A stretch of 64,000 bases of DNA from an uncultured Aquimarina sp. (GCA_947498815.1 CANMLU010000004.1:62001-126000), one strand, 5' to 3'; shown: positions 45,020-54,700, counted from the stretch's first letter. Notes: generated by a model from the letters alone, not told the origin. Numbers and translations: made by a program.

Positions 45020-45721
45020 CTATATTAAATTCCTCCTAAAACTTTTTCTCACATTAATAATCATTTCTTTTACTTCCAGAGCGGTAAGGTTTTTTATAGT
45101 TGCTATTTCTTCAAAATTCAATTTCCCGAAAACAAAGAGATCAATAATTTTTGAAGTTTCCATAGGTAACCAGCTATAAAACTTTCCTAATAATTTTTGT
45201 TTTCTAAAATCTGTAGATGGTTCAGAATCGATAACTCTTAAAATATCAGAATCCAAATCATCATAAATAAAACTCTGCTTGTTTTCAGAATTTTGATGAT
45301 AGCAAATATCATTTAATTCTTCATTCATGACAAGTTCGTTATCTCCTTCAACAGTATAGTTTTCTTCCAATTTTTCGAGTTCAATTTTCAGGAAATGATT
45401 AGTACTTATACTTCTTTGGTGCCAACCTTCACGAATATATAATTCATCAATAAGATCATCTGCAATTTTAAAAAGCTTTAATTCTAGTGATAATGTGTCT
45501 ATATCGACATCAAGATCGTCATAATATAATTTTACTATTGCATCATCAATAATGCCGTTTGAACAATACATGTTTTGAGGTAAAATGCCTACACTTTCGG
45601 CTATATATAATCTATGCTTAACATAGGGGTGTAAGTGAGGAACAATTGACAATAATTTTTTACCGAATTCCCTTTGATCGTCAGCTCCATAAAATTTCTG
45701 CAGTTCTTGTGTCCGATTCAT
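45020..45721 (-). CDS. Sigma-70-like HTH protein of unknown function
   Basis: A 233-residue cytoplasmic protein. The N-terminal 60 residues (MNRTQELQKFYGADDQREFGKKLLSIVPHLHPYVKHRLYIAE) are highly ordered in pattern. The C-terminal 50 residues (MEFSKIIDLFVFGKLNFEEIATIKNLTALEVKEMIINVRKSFRR-like) look like a sigma-70 region 4 HTH. The middle is acidic, with DDLDVDIDTL and DDLDSDILRVIDSEPSTD. No full region 2 was recognised, so it is not a standard sigma factor. It could be an atypical sigma or a sigma-binding protein. Between pabB and divergent tilS. Function unknown. Confidence 0.6.
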   Translation of the reverse strand: MNRTQELQKFYGADDQREFGKKLLSIVPHLHPYVKHRLYIAESVGILPQNMYCSNGIIDDAIVKLYYDDLDVDIDTLSLELKLFKIADDLIDELYIREGWHQRSISTNHFLKIELEKLEENYTVEGDNELVMNEELNDICYHQNSENKQSFIYDDLDSDILRVIDSEPSTDFRKQKLLGKFYSWLPMETSKIIDLFVFGKLNFEEIATIKNLTALEVKEMIINVRKSFRRNLI

Positions 45722-45822
45722 TGGTGAGTGATTTAAGAGTTGTTCCTTAAAAATAAGTAAAACAAACCAAAATTGATGTTAAAAACTTGAAAATCAGCAC
45801 ATATGTGTGTTTTTTTTAGAAG

Positions 45823-45852
45823 TTGAAATGGCAAATCAAAATTGTATATTTG
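45823..45852 (+). promoter_or_regulatory. Full Bacteroidota promoter of tilS-dsbD
   Basis: TTG at 45823-45825, a 19-base spacer, then TATATTTG at 45845-45852, matching the consensus TTG-N19-TAnnTTTG. It ends 30 bases before the TTG start of tilS. Confidence 0.75.
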
Positions 45853-45882
45853 AAAAATCAATAAAAGGCAATTCAGAATCTG

Positions 45883-47196
45883 TTGTTACAAAAATTTAAA
45901 AATCATACTACCACACATTTTCCTTTCCTATTCAAAGGTAGGTTGCTTATTGCATGTAGCGGAGGATTAGATAGTGTAGTACTTGCAAGGTTATGTCATC
46001 AATTGCAATTTGAATTTGGCATTGCACATTGTAATTTTAAACTTAGAGGAGAAGAAAGTGATGCGGACGAAAGTTTTGTTAAAGAGCTCGCAAATCAAAT
46101 ACAAGTTCCATTTTTTACTACTTCTTTTGACACAGAAAAGTATGCAGAAGAACATCTTATATCGATACAAATGGCAGCTAGAGAACTGCGTTATCGTTGG
46201 TTTGATGAAACTGCACACGAATATCAATATGATTATATTCTCACGGCCCATCACGCAGATGATAATCTCGAAACATTTTTGATTAATTTATCTAGAGGTA
46301 CAGGTATAGACGGACTTACCGGAATACCAGAGGTCAATGGTACTTATATTCGTCCCCTTCTACCTTTTTCTAGAGATCAGATTTTAAAACTTGCAGAAAA
46401 GAAGAGTTGGCAATGGAGAGAAGATAGTAGCAATAGCAGTACAAAATACTTAAGAAATAAGCTTCGTCATGATGTTATACCAGAACTAAAATCTACCAAT
46501 CCTGAATTTTTACAAAATTTTGGTAATACATTAGAATACCTTAAACAAAGTAGTAAGTTTATAAAAGGTCAAGTATATCGACTAAAAAGGGAATTGTTTC
46601 AGTCGCTCGAAGGCGATGTTAAAAAGATACCAATACAAAGATTACGTGATTTTGGAAACCCTCGTACAAGTTTGTTTTTTTTGTTAAAAGACTATGGATT
46701 TACAGCTTGGGATGATATAGAACAGATTATTACAGCACAATCCGGGAAACAAGTTTTTTCTACTACACATAGATTAGTAAAAGATCGAGAATATTTGTTG
46801 TTAAGTCCAATAACCGAAGAGATTTCGGATAGGATATATAAAATACCAGAAGAGGATAGTATGATTATGATCCCTTCGGGAACTCTTAAGTTTAAGATAG
46901 TTGATGAAATGTCTCAAGGAGATCTTAAAACAATTTTTGTAGATAAAGAAAAGTTAAAGTACCCATTAATTGTAAGAAAATGGGAAGAAGGCGACTATTT
47001 TTACCCGATTGGAATGAAAGGCAAAAAGAAACTAAGTAAATATTTTAAAGATGAAAAACTATCTTTGCTAGCCAAAGAGAGAGTTTGGTTATTGTGTTCC
47101 GGAAAGCAAATTGTCTGGATTATTAACTATCGAGCAGATAACAGATTTAAGATAATACCCCAAACTAAACAAATACTAAAAATTACAATTACCTAA
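45883..47196 (+). CDS. tilS: tRNA(Ile)-lysidine synthase
   Basis: A 437-residue enzyme that adds lysine to C34 of tRNA-Ile(CAU), changing its reading from AUG to AUA. ATP-PPi loop SGGLDSVVLARL (about 27-38), then HCNFKLRGEESDADE and ILTAHHADDNLETFLINLSRGTGIDGLTG. The C-terminal TilS_C domain holds RKWEEGDYFYPIGMKGKKKLSKYFKDEKL. The start is TTG 45883; an in-frame stop lies 21 bases upstream and there is no ATG before the conserved domain. It overlaps dsbD by one base (TAATG). Essential in almost all bacteria. Confidence 0.95.
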   Translation: MLQKFKNHTTTHFPFLFKGRLLIACSGGLDSVVLARLCHQLQFEFGIAHCNFKLRGEESDADESFVKELANQIQVPFFTTSFDTEKYAEEHLISIQMAARELRYRWFDETAHEYQYDYILTAHHADDNLETFLINLSRGTGIDGLTGIPEVNGTYIRPLLPFSRDQILKLAEKKSWQWREDSSNSSTKYLRNKLRHDVIPELKSTNPEFLQNFGNTLEYLKQSSKFIKGQVYRLKRELFQSLEGDVKKIPIQRLRDFGNPRTSLFFLLKDYGFTAWDDIEQIITAQSGKQVFSTTHRLVKDREYLLLSPITEEISDRIYKIPEEDSMIMIPSGTLKFKIVDEMSQGDLKTIFVDKEKLKYPLIVRKWEEGDYFYPIGMKGKKKLSKYFKDEKLSLLAKERVWLLCSGKQIVWIINYRADNRFKIIPQTKQILKITIT

Positions 47197-49178
47197 TGCG
47201 ATATTTCTTATTATTAGTAACAACATTACTGTTTTCTGGTTCACTTTTTTCACAGACATTGGACCCAATTAAATGGAAAGCCAATGTAGAAAAAGAATCT
47301 GAAGATGTATATGTTTTAACCTTTAAAGCAACACTTGATAAAGGATGGCATTTATACTCTCAAAACGAAGCCGAAACCGATGAAATAGCACCTACACCTA
47401 CAGAATTTTCTTTTAACGCAACTGCAGAAACGTATCAACTTCTTGGTGAGACGATTGAACCCAAGGGAATCGAGAAGTATGATAATATTTTTGAAATGGA
47501 CGTCAAGTATTTTGAAGATGAGGTTGTTTTTACTCAAAAAATTAAATTATTAGATAAGAATCTAAAAAAGGCCAAGGCCGAGGTTTTCTTTTCGGTTTGT
47601 GATGATGAGAGATGTCTTGCTCCTGAAGTAGTAGAGTTTGATGTTAGCCTTAATGGAGAAGTAACAGAAAATAAAGGAGACCTGGCTTCTATTACTGCAG
47701 ATGATAAAAGTAAATCTGAAGCGCTGCATATTGAAGTAAAAGGAAAGGACAAGTTTCCGTCAGAAAAAGTAGAAGAGAAGAGTTATTTCAATATTTTTAT
47801 TTTAGGCTTTTTAGGAGGGTTAATCGCCTTATTGACACCTTGTGTGTTTCCAATGATACCACTTACGGTTTCATTTTTTACCAAAAGCGCCAAGGATAGA
47901 AAGAAAGGAACCGTAAACGCTATACTGTATGCATTTTTCATTTTTGCTATTTATGTATTGTTGAGTTTACCATTTCATATACTAGATTCATTAGATCCTG
48001 AGATCTTAAATAATATTTCCACCAATGTGACGCTCAATATTATCTTTTTTGTAGTGTTCATTGTTTTTGCTATTTCCTTTTTTGGATATTTTGAAATCAC
48101 TTTACCCGCTTCATGGAGTAATAGTTTAGATAGTAAAGCAAATAGTATTGGAGGAGTGATAGGAGTGTTTTTTATGGCGCTCACACTAGCATTAGTATCA
48201 TTCTCATGTACCGGACCGATTTTGGGGTCATTATTAGGTGGTTCTTTGAGTAGTGATGGTGGAGCAATGCAACTTAGTTTTGGAATGGGAGGATTTGGTT
48301 TGGCTTTGGCCTTACCCTTCGGATTATTTGCACTATTTCCAAATTGGTTGAATTCCTTACCAAAAAGCGGCGGTTGGTTGAATGCCGTAAAAGTAGTTCT
48401 TGGGTTTATCGAACTGGCATTGGCATTCAAATTTTTGTCCAATGCAGATTTAGTGGAACATTGGGGTTTTCTAAAACGTGAAATATTTATTGGAATTTGG
48501 ATTGTTATTGGAATAGCGATGACATTATATCTTTTTGGGAAAATACGTTTTCCTCATGATAGTCCGATAAAAAAATTGAGTACAAGCAGAAAAACACTAG
48601 GAGTACTAACATTGGCTTTTGTGATATATCTTTTACCGGGACTCACCAATACAGCGTATGCCAATCTTAAACTTTTAAGTGGATTTCCACCCCCATTATT
48701 TTATAGTATTTATGAAAAAGAAGCACATGGTCCTTTAGGACTAAATGCCTATACTAGTTTTGAGGAAGGTTTGAAAGCTGCCAAAGCTCAAAATAAACCG
48801 ATTATGATTGATTTTACAGGCTGGGCTTGCGTAAACTGTCGTAAAATGGAAGAGCAGGTGTGGAGTTATCCGGGAGTAATAAAACTACTTAAAAACGAAT
48901 ATATTTTGATCTCTTTATATGTTGATGACAGGCAAAAACTGAATGATCAAGACAAATTTAAGTTCTTAAAACCTGATGGAAGAATTAAAAATATAAATAC
49001 TATAGGAGATAAGTGGGCGACTTTTCAAACTGTAAATTTTCAAAATAACTCGCAACCCTATTATGTTTTGTTGGATTCGGATATGAATTTATTAAATCGT
49101 ACTACGGCGTACACTCCAGATGTCAATGAGTATTTAAAATGGCTCAAAAAGGGTTTGAAAAACTATAATAAGAAATAG
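47196..49178 (+). CDS. dsbD: Protein-disulfide reductase DsbD family
   Basis: A 660-residue membrane protein that carries electrons from cytoplasmic thioredoxin to the periplasm. Signal peptide about 1-19. N-terminal periplasmic DsbD-alpha domain (about 20-150) with a cysteine pair in VCDDERCLAP. Membrane domain about 200-490 with TPCVFPMIPLTV and SFSCTGPILGS, the two essential membrane cysteines. C-terminal thioredoxin-like domain (about 520-660) with WACVNCRKME. All three redox pairs are present. One base overlap with tilS indicates coupling. Confidence 0.92.
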   Translation: MRYFLLLVTTLLFSGSLFSQTLDPIKWKANVEKESEDVYVLTFKATLDKGWHLYSQNEAETDEIAPTPTEFSFNATAETYQLLGETIEPKGIEKYDNIFEMDVKYFEDEVVFTQKIKLLDKNLKKAKAEVFFSVCDDERCLAPEVVEFDVSLNGEVTENKGDLASITADDKSKSEALHIEVKGKDKFPSEKVEEKSYFNIFILGFLGGLIALLTPCVFPMIPLTVSFFTKSAKDRKKGTVNAILYAFFIFAIYVLLSLPFHILDSLDPEILNNISTNVTLNIIFFVVFIVFAISFFGYFEITLPASWSNSLDSKANSIGGVIGVFFMALTLALVSFSCTGPILGSLLGGSLSSDGGAMQLSFGMGGFGLALALPFGLFALFPNWLNSLPKSGGWLNAVKVVLGFIELALAFKFLSNADLVEHWGFLKREIFIGIWIVIGIAMTLYLFGKIRFPHDSPIKKLSTSRKTLGVLTLAFVIYLLPGLTNTAYANLKLLSGFPPPLFYSIYEKEAHGPLGLNAYTSFEEGLKAAKAQNKPIMIDFTGWACVNCRKMEEQVWSYPGVIKLLKNEYILISLYVDDRQKLNDQDKFKFLKPDGRIKNINTIGDKWATFQTVNFQNNSQPYYVLLDSDMNLLNRTTAYTPDVNEYLKWLKKGLKNYNKK

Positions 49179-49290
49179 TGATCCTATAATTATATAGATA
49201 CTTCAAAAAATTGAATGTATGGGGTTTTGATTATTTAATAAGTCAGGACGTTGTTGTCACTTCGGATAACTTTTATCTATTGTTTTATAG

Positions 49291-49304
49291 CGAATAAATA
49301 TTCA
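49291..49304. promoter_or_regulatory. TetR operator box 1 upstream of second tetR
   Basis: CGAATAAATATTCA is one of three copies of GAATA-N2-TATTC around this tetR gene. It lies 68 bases before the tetR start. Confidence 0.7.
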
Positions 49305-49316
49305 CTTATTTTATAA

Positions 49317-49340
49317 TGAATAAAAATTCGTTTATATTTG
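49317..49340 (+). promoter_or_regulatory. TetR operator box 2 with -7 box of tetR
   Basis: TGAATAAAAATTCG (49317-49330) is a weaker copy of the operator motif, 26 bases from box 1 (centre to centre). Two bases later TATATTTG (49333-49340) fits the -7 consensus. Repressor on this box would cover the promoter. Confidence 0.72.
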
Positions 49341-49358
49341 TCATGATTTAAGTGTGAA

Positions 49359-49934
49359 ATGCCAAAGTTAAAGGATCAAAATAAAGTAGAAGCCATTCAT
49401 AAGGCAACCATCGAACTTGTTACAAAGACAGGTTTTTCGGGCTTGAAAATGGCCGAGGTGGCAAAAAAATCAGGAGTGGCTACAGGCACTTTATACGTGT
49501 ATTACAAAGGTAAAGAGGAGCTTATTAATGATGTCTATGTAATAACCAAAAAGGAAATTGCGGGTGCAATTATAAATCCAGAATATCTTAAAGAAACATT
49601 TTATGAAACGTTTAAAGCCATGTGGTATGGGTATTTTGGTTTTTGTTTGAAACAGCCAGAGAAAATGCTTTTCGTAGAACAGTTTATCTATAGCGGGTAT
49701 ATTTCTGAAACCAATATTGAAACTGCCGATGCTTATTTTGAATCCTTGAACCAATTTTTATTGGAAGGGCAAAAGCAAGGAAATATAAAAGAAATGGATG
49801 TCGAAATTTTAAAAGCACATCTACAGGGATCCATTCATGAGATCGTAAAAATGATAGTCAAAGGACATATAGAATTGCGGAAGGATGGAATGCACACATG
49901 TTTTACTCTGGCTTGGAATAGTATAAAGAAATAA
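49359..49934 (+). CDS. TetR/AcrR family transcriptional regulator
   Basis: A 191-residue repressor. HTH at about residues 8-50: AIHKATIELVTKTGFSGLKMAEVAKKSGVATGTLYVYYKGKEELINDVY. The helical ligand domain follows (about 60-191) with aromatic residues such as FYETFKAMWYGYFGFCLK, suited to a hydrophobic ligand. Three TGAATA-N2-TATTCA boxes flank the gene (49291, 49317 and 49952), so it likely represses itself and the SDR gene downstream. Ligand unknown. Confidence 0.94.
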   Translation: MPKLKDQNKVEAIHKATIELVTKTGFSGLKMAEVAKKSGVATGTLYVYYKGKEELINDVYVITKKEIAGAIINPEYLKETFYETFKAMWYGYFGFCLKQPEKMLFVEQFIYSGYISETNIETADAYFESLNQFLLEGQKQGNIKEMDVEILKAHLQGSIHEIVKMIVKGHIELRKDGMHTCFTLAWNSIKK

Positions 49935-49951
49935 TTTTTTTAACCCATAAA

Positions 49952-49965
49952 TGAATAAATATTCA
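49952..49965. promoter_or_regulatory. TetR operator box 3 upstream of SDR gene
   Basis: TGAATAAATATTCA, halves TGAATA and TATTCA separated by AA, 18 bases before the SDR start codon. It is the best match of the three boxes. Confidence 0.72.
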
Positions 49966-49983
49966 CTAAAATAATTTTTAAAA

Positions 49984-50763
49984 ATGAAGAATACAGCTTT
50001 AATTACAGGTGCATCAGGAGGTATAGGACTTGAATTGGCAAAAATACATGCGTCAAAGGGAGATGATTTGGTTTTGGTAGCCCGAAACCAATCTAAATTG
50101 GAAGCGTTAAAATTGGATTTGGAAAAACGATATCCGGTTAATGTCCTTGTGATTGCAAAGGATCTTTCTGTTCCAAATGCAGCGCAAGAAGTATATGATG
50201 AAACCATAAAAAGAGATGTTCAGGTAGATTATTTGATTAATAATGCGGGTTTTGGAGCTTTTGGAATGTTCTACGATACAGATTGGGAAAAAGAACATAG
50301 AATGATTGAGCTTAATATTACCGCACTTACCCAATTTACCAAACTATATCTTAAAGATATGGTTAAGCGTAATAGCGGAAAAATAATGAATGTAGCTTCG
50401 ACTGCTGCATTCCAACCAGGGCCTACTATGGCAATATATTATGCAACAAAGTCCTATGTATTACATTTTTCTGAAGCTATTGCAAACGAACTTAAAGATA
50501 AAAATATTAGTATTACTACACTATGTCCCGGAGCCACAGCTACAGGTTTTCAATCGGTTGCAGAAATGGAAGAAAGTAAATTAGTGAAAGGAAAAAAACT
50601 GCCTTCTTCAAAAACGGTTGCTCAATACGGCTACAAAGCGATGATGAAAGGAAAAACAGTGGCTATTCATGGGTTTATGAATAGAGTATTGGCAAACTCT
50701 GTGCGATTTATGCCTAGAAAAATGGTAACGACAGTGACTAGAAGTGTTCAAGATAAAGCCTAA
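49984..50763 (+). CDS. Short-chain dehydrogenase/reductase
   Basis: A 259-residue classical SDR. The NAD(P) motif TGASGGIGLELAKIHA is at about 8-23. NNAGFGAFGMF follows at about 88-98. The catalytic triad is Ser in NVASTAAFQPG, and YxxxK in YYATKSY (about 159-165). CPGATATGF is the usual PG motif. LVARNQSKLEALK suggests NADP preference, with basic residues after strand 2. Substrate unknown, but control by a lipophilic-ligand TetR suggests a hydrophobic ketone or alcohol. Followed by a strong terminator. Confidence 0.93.
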   Translation: MKNTALITGASGGIGLELAKIHASKGDDLVLVARNQSKLEALKLDLEKRYPVNVLVIAKDLSVPNAAQEVYDETIKRDVQVDYLINNAGFGAFGMFYDTDWEKEHRMIELNITALTQFTKLYLKDMVKRNSGKIMNVASTAAFQPGPTMAIYYATKSYVLHFSEAIANELKDKNISITTLCPGATATGFQSVAEMEESKLVKGKKLPSSKTVAQYGYKAMMKGKTVAIHGFMNRVLANSVRFMPRKMVTTVTRSVQDKA

Positions 50764-50790
50764 TGGTTTTGATATTTTAAGTAGAATTTT

Positions 50791-50826
50791 AACCTGTTAG
50801 ATTTTTAAGTATCTAACAGGTTTTCA
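50791..50826 (+). terminator. SDR gene terminator
   Basis: AACCTGTTAGAT (50791-50802) pairs perfectly with ATCTAACAGGTT (50811-50822) around an 8-base loop, followed by TTCATTTT. It lies 27 bases past the stop. Confidence 0.9.
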
Positions 50827-50935
50827 TTTTAAATTGGGTACCCACTCCATATTTTTGAGTTGTTAAAATCTCCTTAAAGGACTCTTTGTCGAGGTTGCAT
50901 TTTTTTATCTTCCACGATAAACTAAATTCACACCA

Positions 50936-52786
50936 ATGCAATCGTTTAAAATAATCCTTTCGCAAATATTTTTCTTTTTCTTTCTTATTTCCGGATATAC
51001 TCAAGAAACAAGTTCTTATGATGTTAAACAACATTACACAAAGCAAGAAATAGATATAGTGATGCGCGATGGTATAAAACTACATACAACAATTTATACT
51101 CCAAAAGACACTTCAAAAAAGTATCCGATGCTTTTGAAACGTACCCCTTATAGTTGCAGACCTTATGGTGATGATCAATTCATGTCCAAGATAGGTCCCA
51201 ATGAATTTTTGATGAAAGAAGGTAATATCATGGTGTACCAAGATGTTCGAGGACGTTGGATGAGTGAAGGGGTATATGATAACATGCGAGCTTATATACC
51301 TAATAAAAAAGGAAAACAATTTGATGAAGCAAGTGATACCTATGATACCATTGATTGGTTGGTTAAAAATGTGACCAATACTAATGGTAAAGTAGGAGTA
51401 TGGGGTATCTCATATCCTGGTTTTTATGCTACCTATTCTTTATTAGATTCACATCCCGCTCTTAAAGCAGTATCACCCCAGGCATGTATCGGAGATTTCT
51501 TTTTTGATGATTTTCATCATAACGGAGCTTATTTGCTGAGCTACTGGAGGGCTACTACGGTATTTGGCTATGAAAAAACTAAACCCGTGGCAGAAAGTTG
51601 GTATAAGTTCCCCGACCTTAAGAGCGAAGATCAATATCAGTTTTTTAAAGATATAGGTCCTTTACGTAATCTAGATCAGTATTATAAAGAGGACAACGTG
51701 TTTTGGACACAATTAAAAGAACATCCCAATTATGACGAGTTTTGGCAGAAAAGAGGAATTATTCAGCATTTGGAGAATATAAAACCGGCTGTAATGGTCG
51801 TTGGGGGATTATTTGATGCTGAAGACTTGTATGGTCCCTTTGAAACTTATGAGAATATTGAGGCCCGTAGCAAAAATTATAATATCATGGTTTTTGGACC
51901 ATGGAGCCATGGTGATTGGGCCCGAAATAAAGACCGACAGGTAATTGGTAATGTCTATTTTGGAGATGACATTTCTAAGAACTTTCAAAAGAATGTAGAA
52001 GCAAAGTTCTTTAATCATTTTTTGAAAGGTGACGGTAATGAGCAAACAGGTTTGCCCGAAATTCAAATTTTTGATACAGGAAAAAAAGAATGGAATTCTT
52101 ATGACAGTTGGCCACCCAAAAATATAGAGAAGAAGACGTTTTATCTTTCGGATGATGAGAATCTTTCAAATAAATCAAGCGATGGTTTTTCTGAATTTAT
52201 AAGTGATCCAAAAAAACCAGTGCCCTATTCAGAAGATGTAAAAATGGTATTTACACCAAGAAAGTACATGACAGATGACCAACGATTTGCGGCCCGACGA
52301 CCCGATGTATTAGTATTTGAAACTCCAGTTCTTACAGAAGATGTTACACTTTCGGGAGAAATATTGGCAAAATTAAAGGTTGCTACAACCGGGACAGATG
52401 CAGACTGGGTGGTTAAACTGGTAGACGTGTTCCCTGGGGATACGAAAGATACAGAAGAGACTCAAAGTCATCTTAAAATGTCCAATTATCATATGATGGT
52501 CCGTAGTGAGGTGATGAGAGGAAGATTTAGAAATGATTTCAGTAAACCAGAACCCTTTATTACGAATCAAAAGACCTCTGTAAATATAAAATTACAGGAT
52601 GTACATCATACTTTTAAAAAAGGGCATAAAATCCATATTCAGGTTCAAAGTACCTGGTTTCCCCTAATAGATCTTAATCCGCAGACATATGTGCCCAATA
52701 TTTTTAAAGCCAAAGAGTCTGATTTTAAAAAACAAACACATAAAGTATTTTATGATTCTTCAATAGAAATGTCAATTTTAAAATAA
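50936..52786 (+). CDS. CocE/NonD family hydrolase (X-Pro dipeptidyl-peptidase S15-like)
   Basis: A 616-residue exported alpha/beta hydrolase. Signal peptide about 1-22. The catalytic Ser lies in GVWGISYPGFYATYSLL (GxSxxG, about residue 160). RDGIKLHTTIYTPKDTSKKYPMLLKRTPYS is the usual start, followed by a DAEDLYGP segment and the His region FGPWSHGDWAR. A jelly-roll domain (about 400-616) ends with RFRNDFSKPEPF and FPLIDLNPQTYVPNIF. These enzymes act as peptidases, esterases or acylases in the periplasm. 19 bases separate it from the DUF885 gene, so both are likely cotranscribed. Confidence 0.9.
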   Translation: MQSFKIILSQIFFFFFLISGYTQETSSYDVKQHYTKQEIDIVMRDGIKLHTTIYTPKDTSKKYPMLLKRTPYSCRPYGDDQFMSKIGPNEFLMKEGNIMVYQDVRGRWMSEGVYDNMRAYIPNKKGKQFDEASDTYDTIDWLVKNVTNTNGKVGVWGISYPGFYATYSLLDSHPALKAVSPQACIGDFFFDDFHHNGAYLLSYWRATTVFGYEKTKPVAESWYKFPDLKSEDQYQFFKDIGPLRNLDQYYKEDNVFWTQLKEHPNYDEFWQKRGIIQHLENIKPAVMVVGGLFDAEDLYGPFETYENIEARSKNYNIMVFGPWSHGDWARNKDRQVIGNVYFGDDISKNFQKNVEAKFFNHFLKGDGNEQTGLPEIQIFDTGKKEWNSYDSWPPKNIEKKTFYLSDDENLSNKSSDGFSEFISDPKKPVPYSEDVKMVFTPRKYMTDDQRFAARRPDVLVFETPVLTEDVTLSGEILAKLKVATTGTDADWVVKLVDVFPGDTKDTEETQSHLKMSNYHMMVRSEVMRGRFRNDFSKPEPFITNQKTSVNIKLQDVHHTFKKGHKIHIQVQSTWFPLIDLNPQTYVPNIFKAKESDFKKQTHKVFYDSSIEMSILK

Positions 52787-52805
52787 CTAGCTAAATCAAT
52801 ACGTC

Positions 52806-54644
52806 ATGATAAGTAAAACCAAAGCCAGTGTACTACTCTTTTCTTCTCTTTTTGTAGTACTGAGTTGCAAACAAGAAGGAAAAGAATCTGGAGATATAAT
52901 AACTGCCGAAGTTATTGAGGAACATTCTAAGCGTTTAAATGATTGGTTCGAGTCACAATTTCAAGAAGAAGTTCAAAAATCTCCCATGACACAAACCTAT
53001 TTAGGTATAAAAACTTCGGATTATGGAAAATGGGATGATATTTCCTCTAAAAAAGAAGTGGAAGACCTTGAACACGCAAAGGAACGATTAGCATTTCTTA
53101 AAGATTCTGTAGACATATCTAAGCTGAATACGGCAACCGTACTTAGTTATAAATTAATGAAACAAGATCTTGAAAATGAAATTGACGATTTTCAATATCG
53201 TTTTTATAATTATCCAGTAAATCAAATGCATGGGATGCAAGCAGAAATACCTGCTTTTATGATTAATATGCATAGGATCGAGAGTAAAAGTGATGCTGAA
53301 GCTTATATTTCGAGATTAAATGGTATGGATGAGTTATTTGCCCAAGCTGTCGAAAACATGAAAATAAGAGAAAAGAACGGTATTCTTCCTCCAAAATTTG
53401 TATTTGCTAAAGTATTAGATGATAGCCGAAATATTATAACAGGGCAACCTTTTGATAAATCCAATACCGAAAGTACATTATTGGCTGATTTCAAAAAGAA
53501 AATAGCCGCACTTGAAATTACTGAAGAGGAAAAACACACATTAATAAGCGAAGCCGAAAAATCACTTCTAGAAGGTGTTAAACCTGCTTTTGAAAACTTA
53601 ATTTCTTTGCTCGAAGAACAACAACAAAGAGCCACATCAGAAAACGGTTGTTGGAAATTCCCCAAAGGAGGTGCTTTTTATAATAATGCCCTTAAGAGAA
53701 CAACAACCACTAATATGACAGCAGATCAGATTCATGAATTGGGATTGAAAGAGGTAGATCGAATTCATTCGGAAATGCGTGATATCATGAAAAAAGTGAA
53801 ATATGAAGGTACGTTACAGGATTTCTTTACCTATATGAAAGAAGATAAAAAATTCTACTTTGAAAACAATGAAGAAGGTAAAGCAGCATATTTAAAGCAA
53901 GCAGTAGGGTTAATTGATAATTTAAAATCCCGATTGGATGAATTATTTATTACTAAACCAAAAGCAGATATCATTGTTAAAGCGGTAGAACCTTTTAGAG
54001 AAAAAAGCGCAGGAAAGGCTTTTTACCAACGAGGAACACCCGACGGTTCAAGACCGGGAACATACTATGCCAACCTTTATGACATGGAAGCAATGCCAAA
54101 ATATCAAATGGAAGCACTGGCATATCACGAAGGCATACCGGGACATCATATGCAAATTTCTATTGCTCAAGAATTAAAGGGTATTCCAAAATTTAGAAAA
54201 TTTGGACGATATACCGCATATTCTGAAGGATGGGGATTGTACACAGAGTTTTTACCCAAAGAGATAGGATTATATAATGACCCATATTCTGATTTTGGAA
54301 GATTAGCCATGGAGCTTTGGAGAGCGTGCAGATTAGTTGTGGATACAGGGATTCATGCAAAAAAGTGGACCAGAGAAGAAGGAATCAAGTATTATACAGA
54401 TAATACCCCCAATGCAGAAAGTGATGCAATAAAAATGGTAGAAAGACATATTGTAATGCCAAGCCAGGCCACTGCCTATAAAATAGGTATGAATAAGATT
54501 TTGGAGTTACGAGAAAGCGCAAGAAAACAACTAGGAGATCAATTTGATATTAGAGAGTTTCACAATGTTGTATTGACTAATGGTCCTGTGCCATTAAACA
54601 TTTTGGAAGAATTGGTAAAAACATGGATCGATAATAAAGGGTAG
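52806..54644 (+). CDS. DUF885 family lipoprotein (putative metallopeptidase)
   Basis: A 612-residue lipoprotein: signal with VVLSC, Cys about 19. DUF885 proteins carry an HEGxPGHH zinc motif: here YHEGIPGHHMQIS near residue 440. The zinc-site Glu would lie in EGWGLYTEFLPKEIGLY (about 474). FYNNALKRTTTTNMTADQIHELGLKEVDRIHSEM is a conserved helix. Possibly a dipeptidase or carboxypeptidase-like enzyme in the periplasm. Follows an S15-type hydrolase and precedes a strong terminator; the two may jointly degrade peptides. Confidence 0.93.
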   Translation: MISKTKASVLLFSSLFVVLSCKQEGKESGDIITAEVIEEHSKRLNDWFESQFQEEVQKSPMTQTYLGIKTSDYGKWDDISSKKEVEDLEHAKERLAFLKDSVDISKLNTATVLSYKLMKQDLENEIDDFQYRFYNYPVNQMHGMQAEIPAFMINMHRIESKSDAEAYISRLNGMDELFAQAVENMKIREKNGILPPKFVFAKVLDDSRNIITGQPFDKSNTESTLLADFKKKIAALEITEEEKHTLISEAEKSLLEGVKPAFENLISLLEEQQQRATSENGCWKFPKGGAFYNNALKRTTTTNMTADQIHELGLKEVDRIHSEMRDIMKKVKYEGTLQDFFTYMKEDKKFYFENNEEGKAAYLKQAVGLIDNLKSRLDELFITKPKADIIVKAVEPFREKSAGKAFYQRGTPDGSRPGTYYANLYDMEAMPKYQMEALAYHEGIPGHHMQISIAQELKGIPKFRKFGRYTAYSEGWGLYTEFLPKEIGLYNDPYSDFGRLAMELWRACRLVVDTGIHAKKWTREEGIKYYTDNTPNAESDAIKMVERHIVMPSQATAYKIGMNKILELRESARKQLGDQFDIREFHNVVLTNGPVPLNILEELVKTWIDNKG

Positions 54645-54670
54645 GTGAGATTTTAAGAAAAAATATAACA

Positions 54671-54695
54671 ATAGCCCTAATTAAATTAGGGCTAT
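54671..54695. terminator. Bidirectional terminator (perfect palindrome)
   Basis: ATAGCCCTAATT, A, AATTAGGGCTAT: perfect inverted arms of 12 bases at 54671-54682 and 54684-54695. It sits between two convergent genes. No long T run, but the arms are strong. Confidence 0.8.
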
Positions 54696-54700
54696 ATGTA

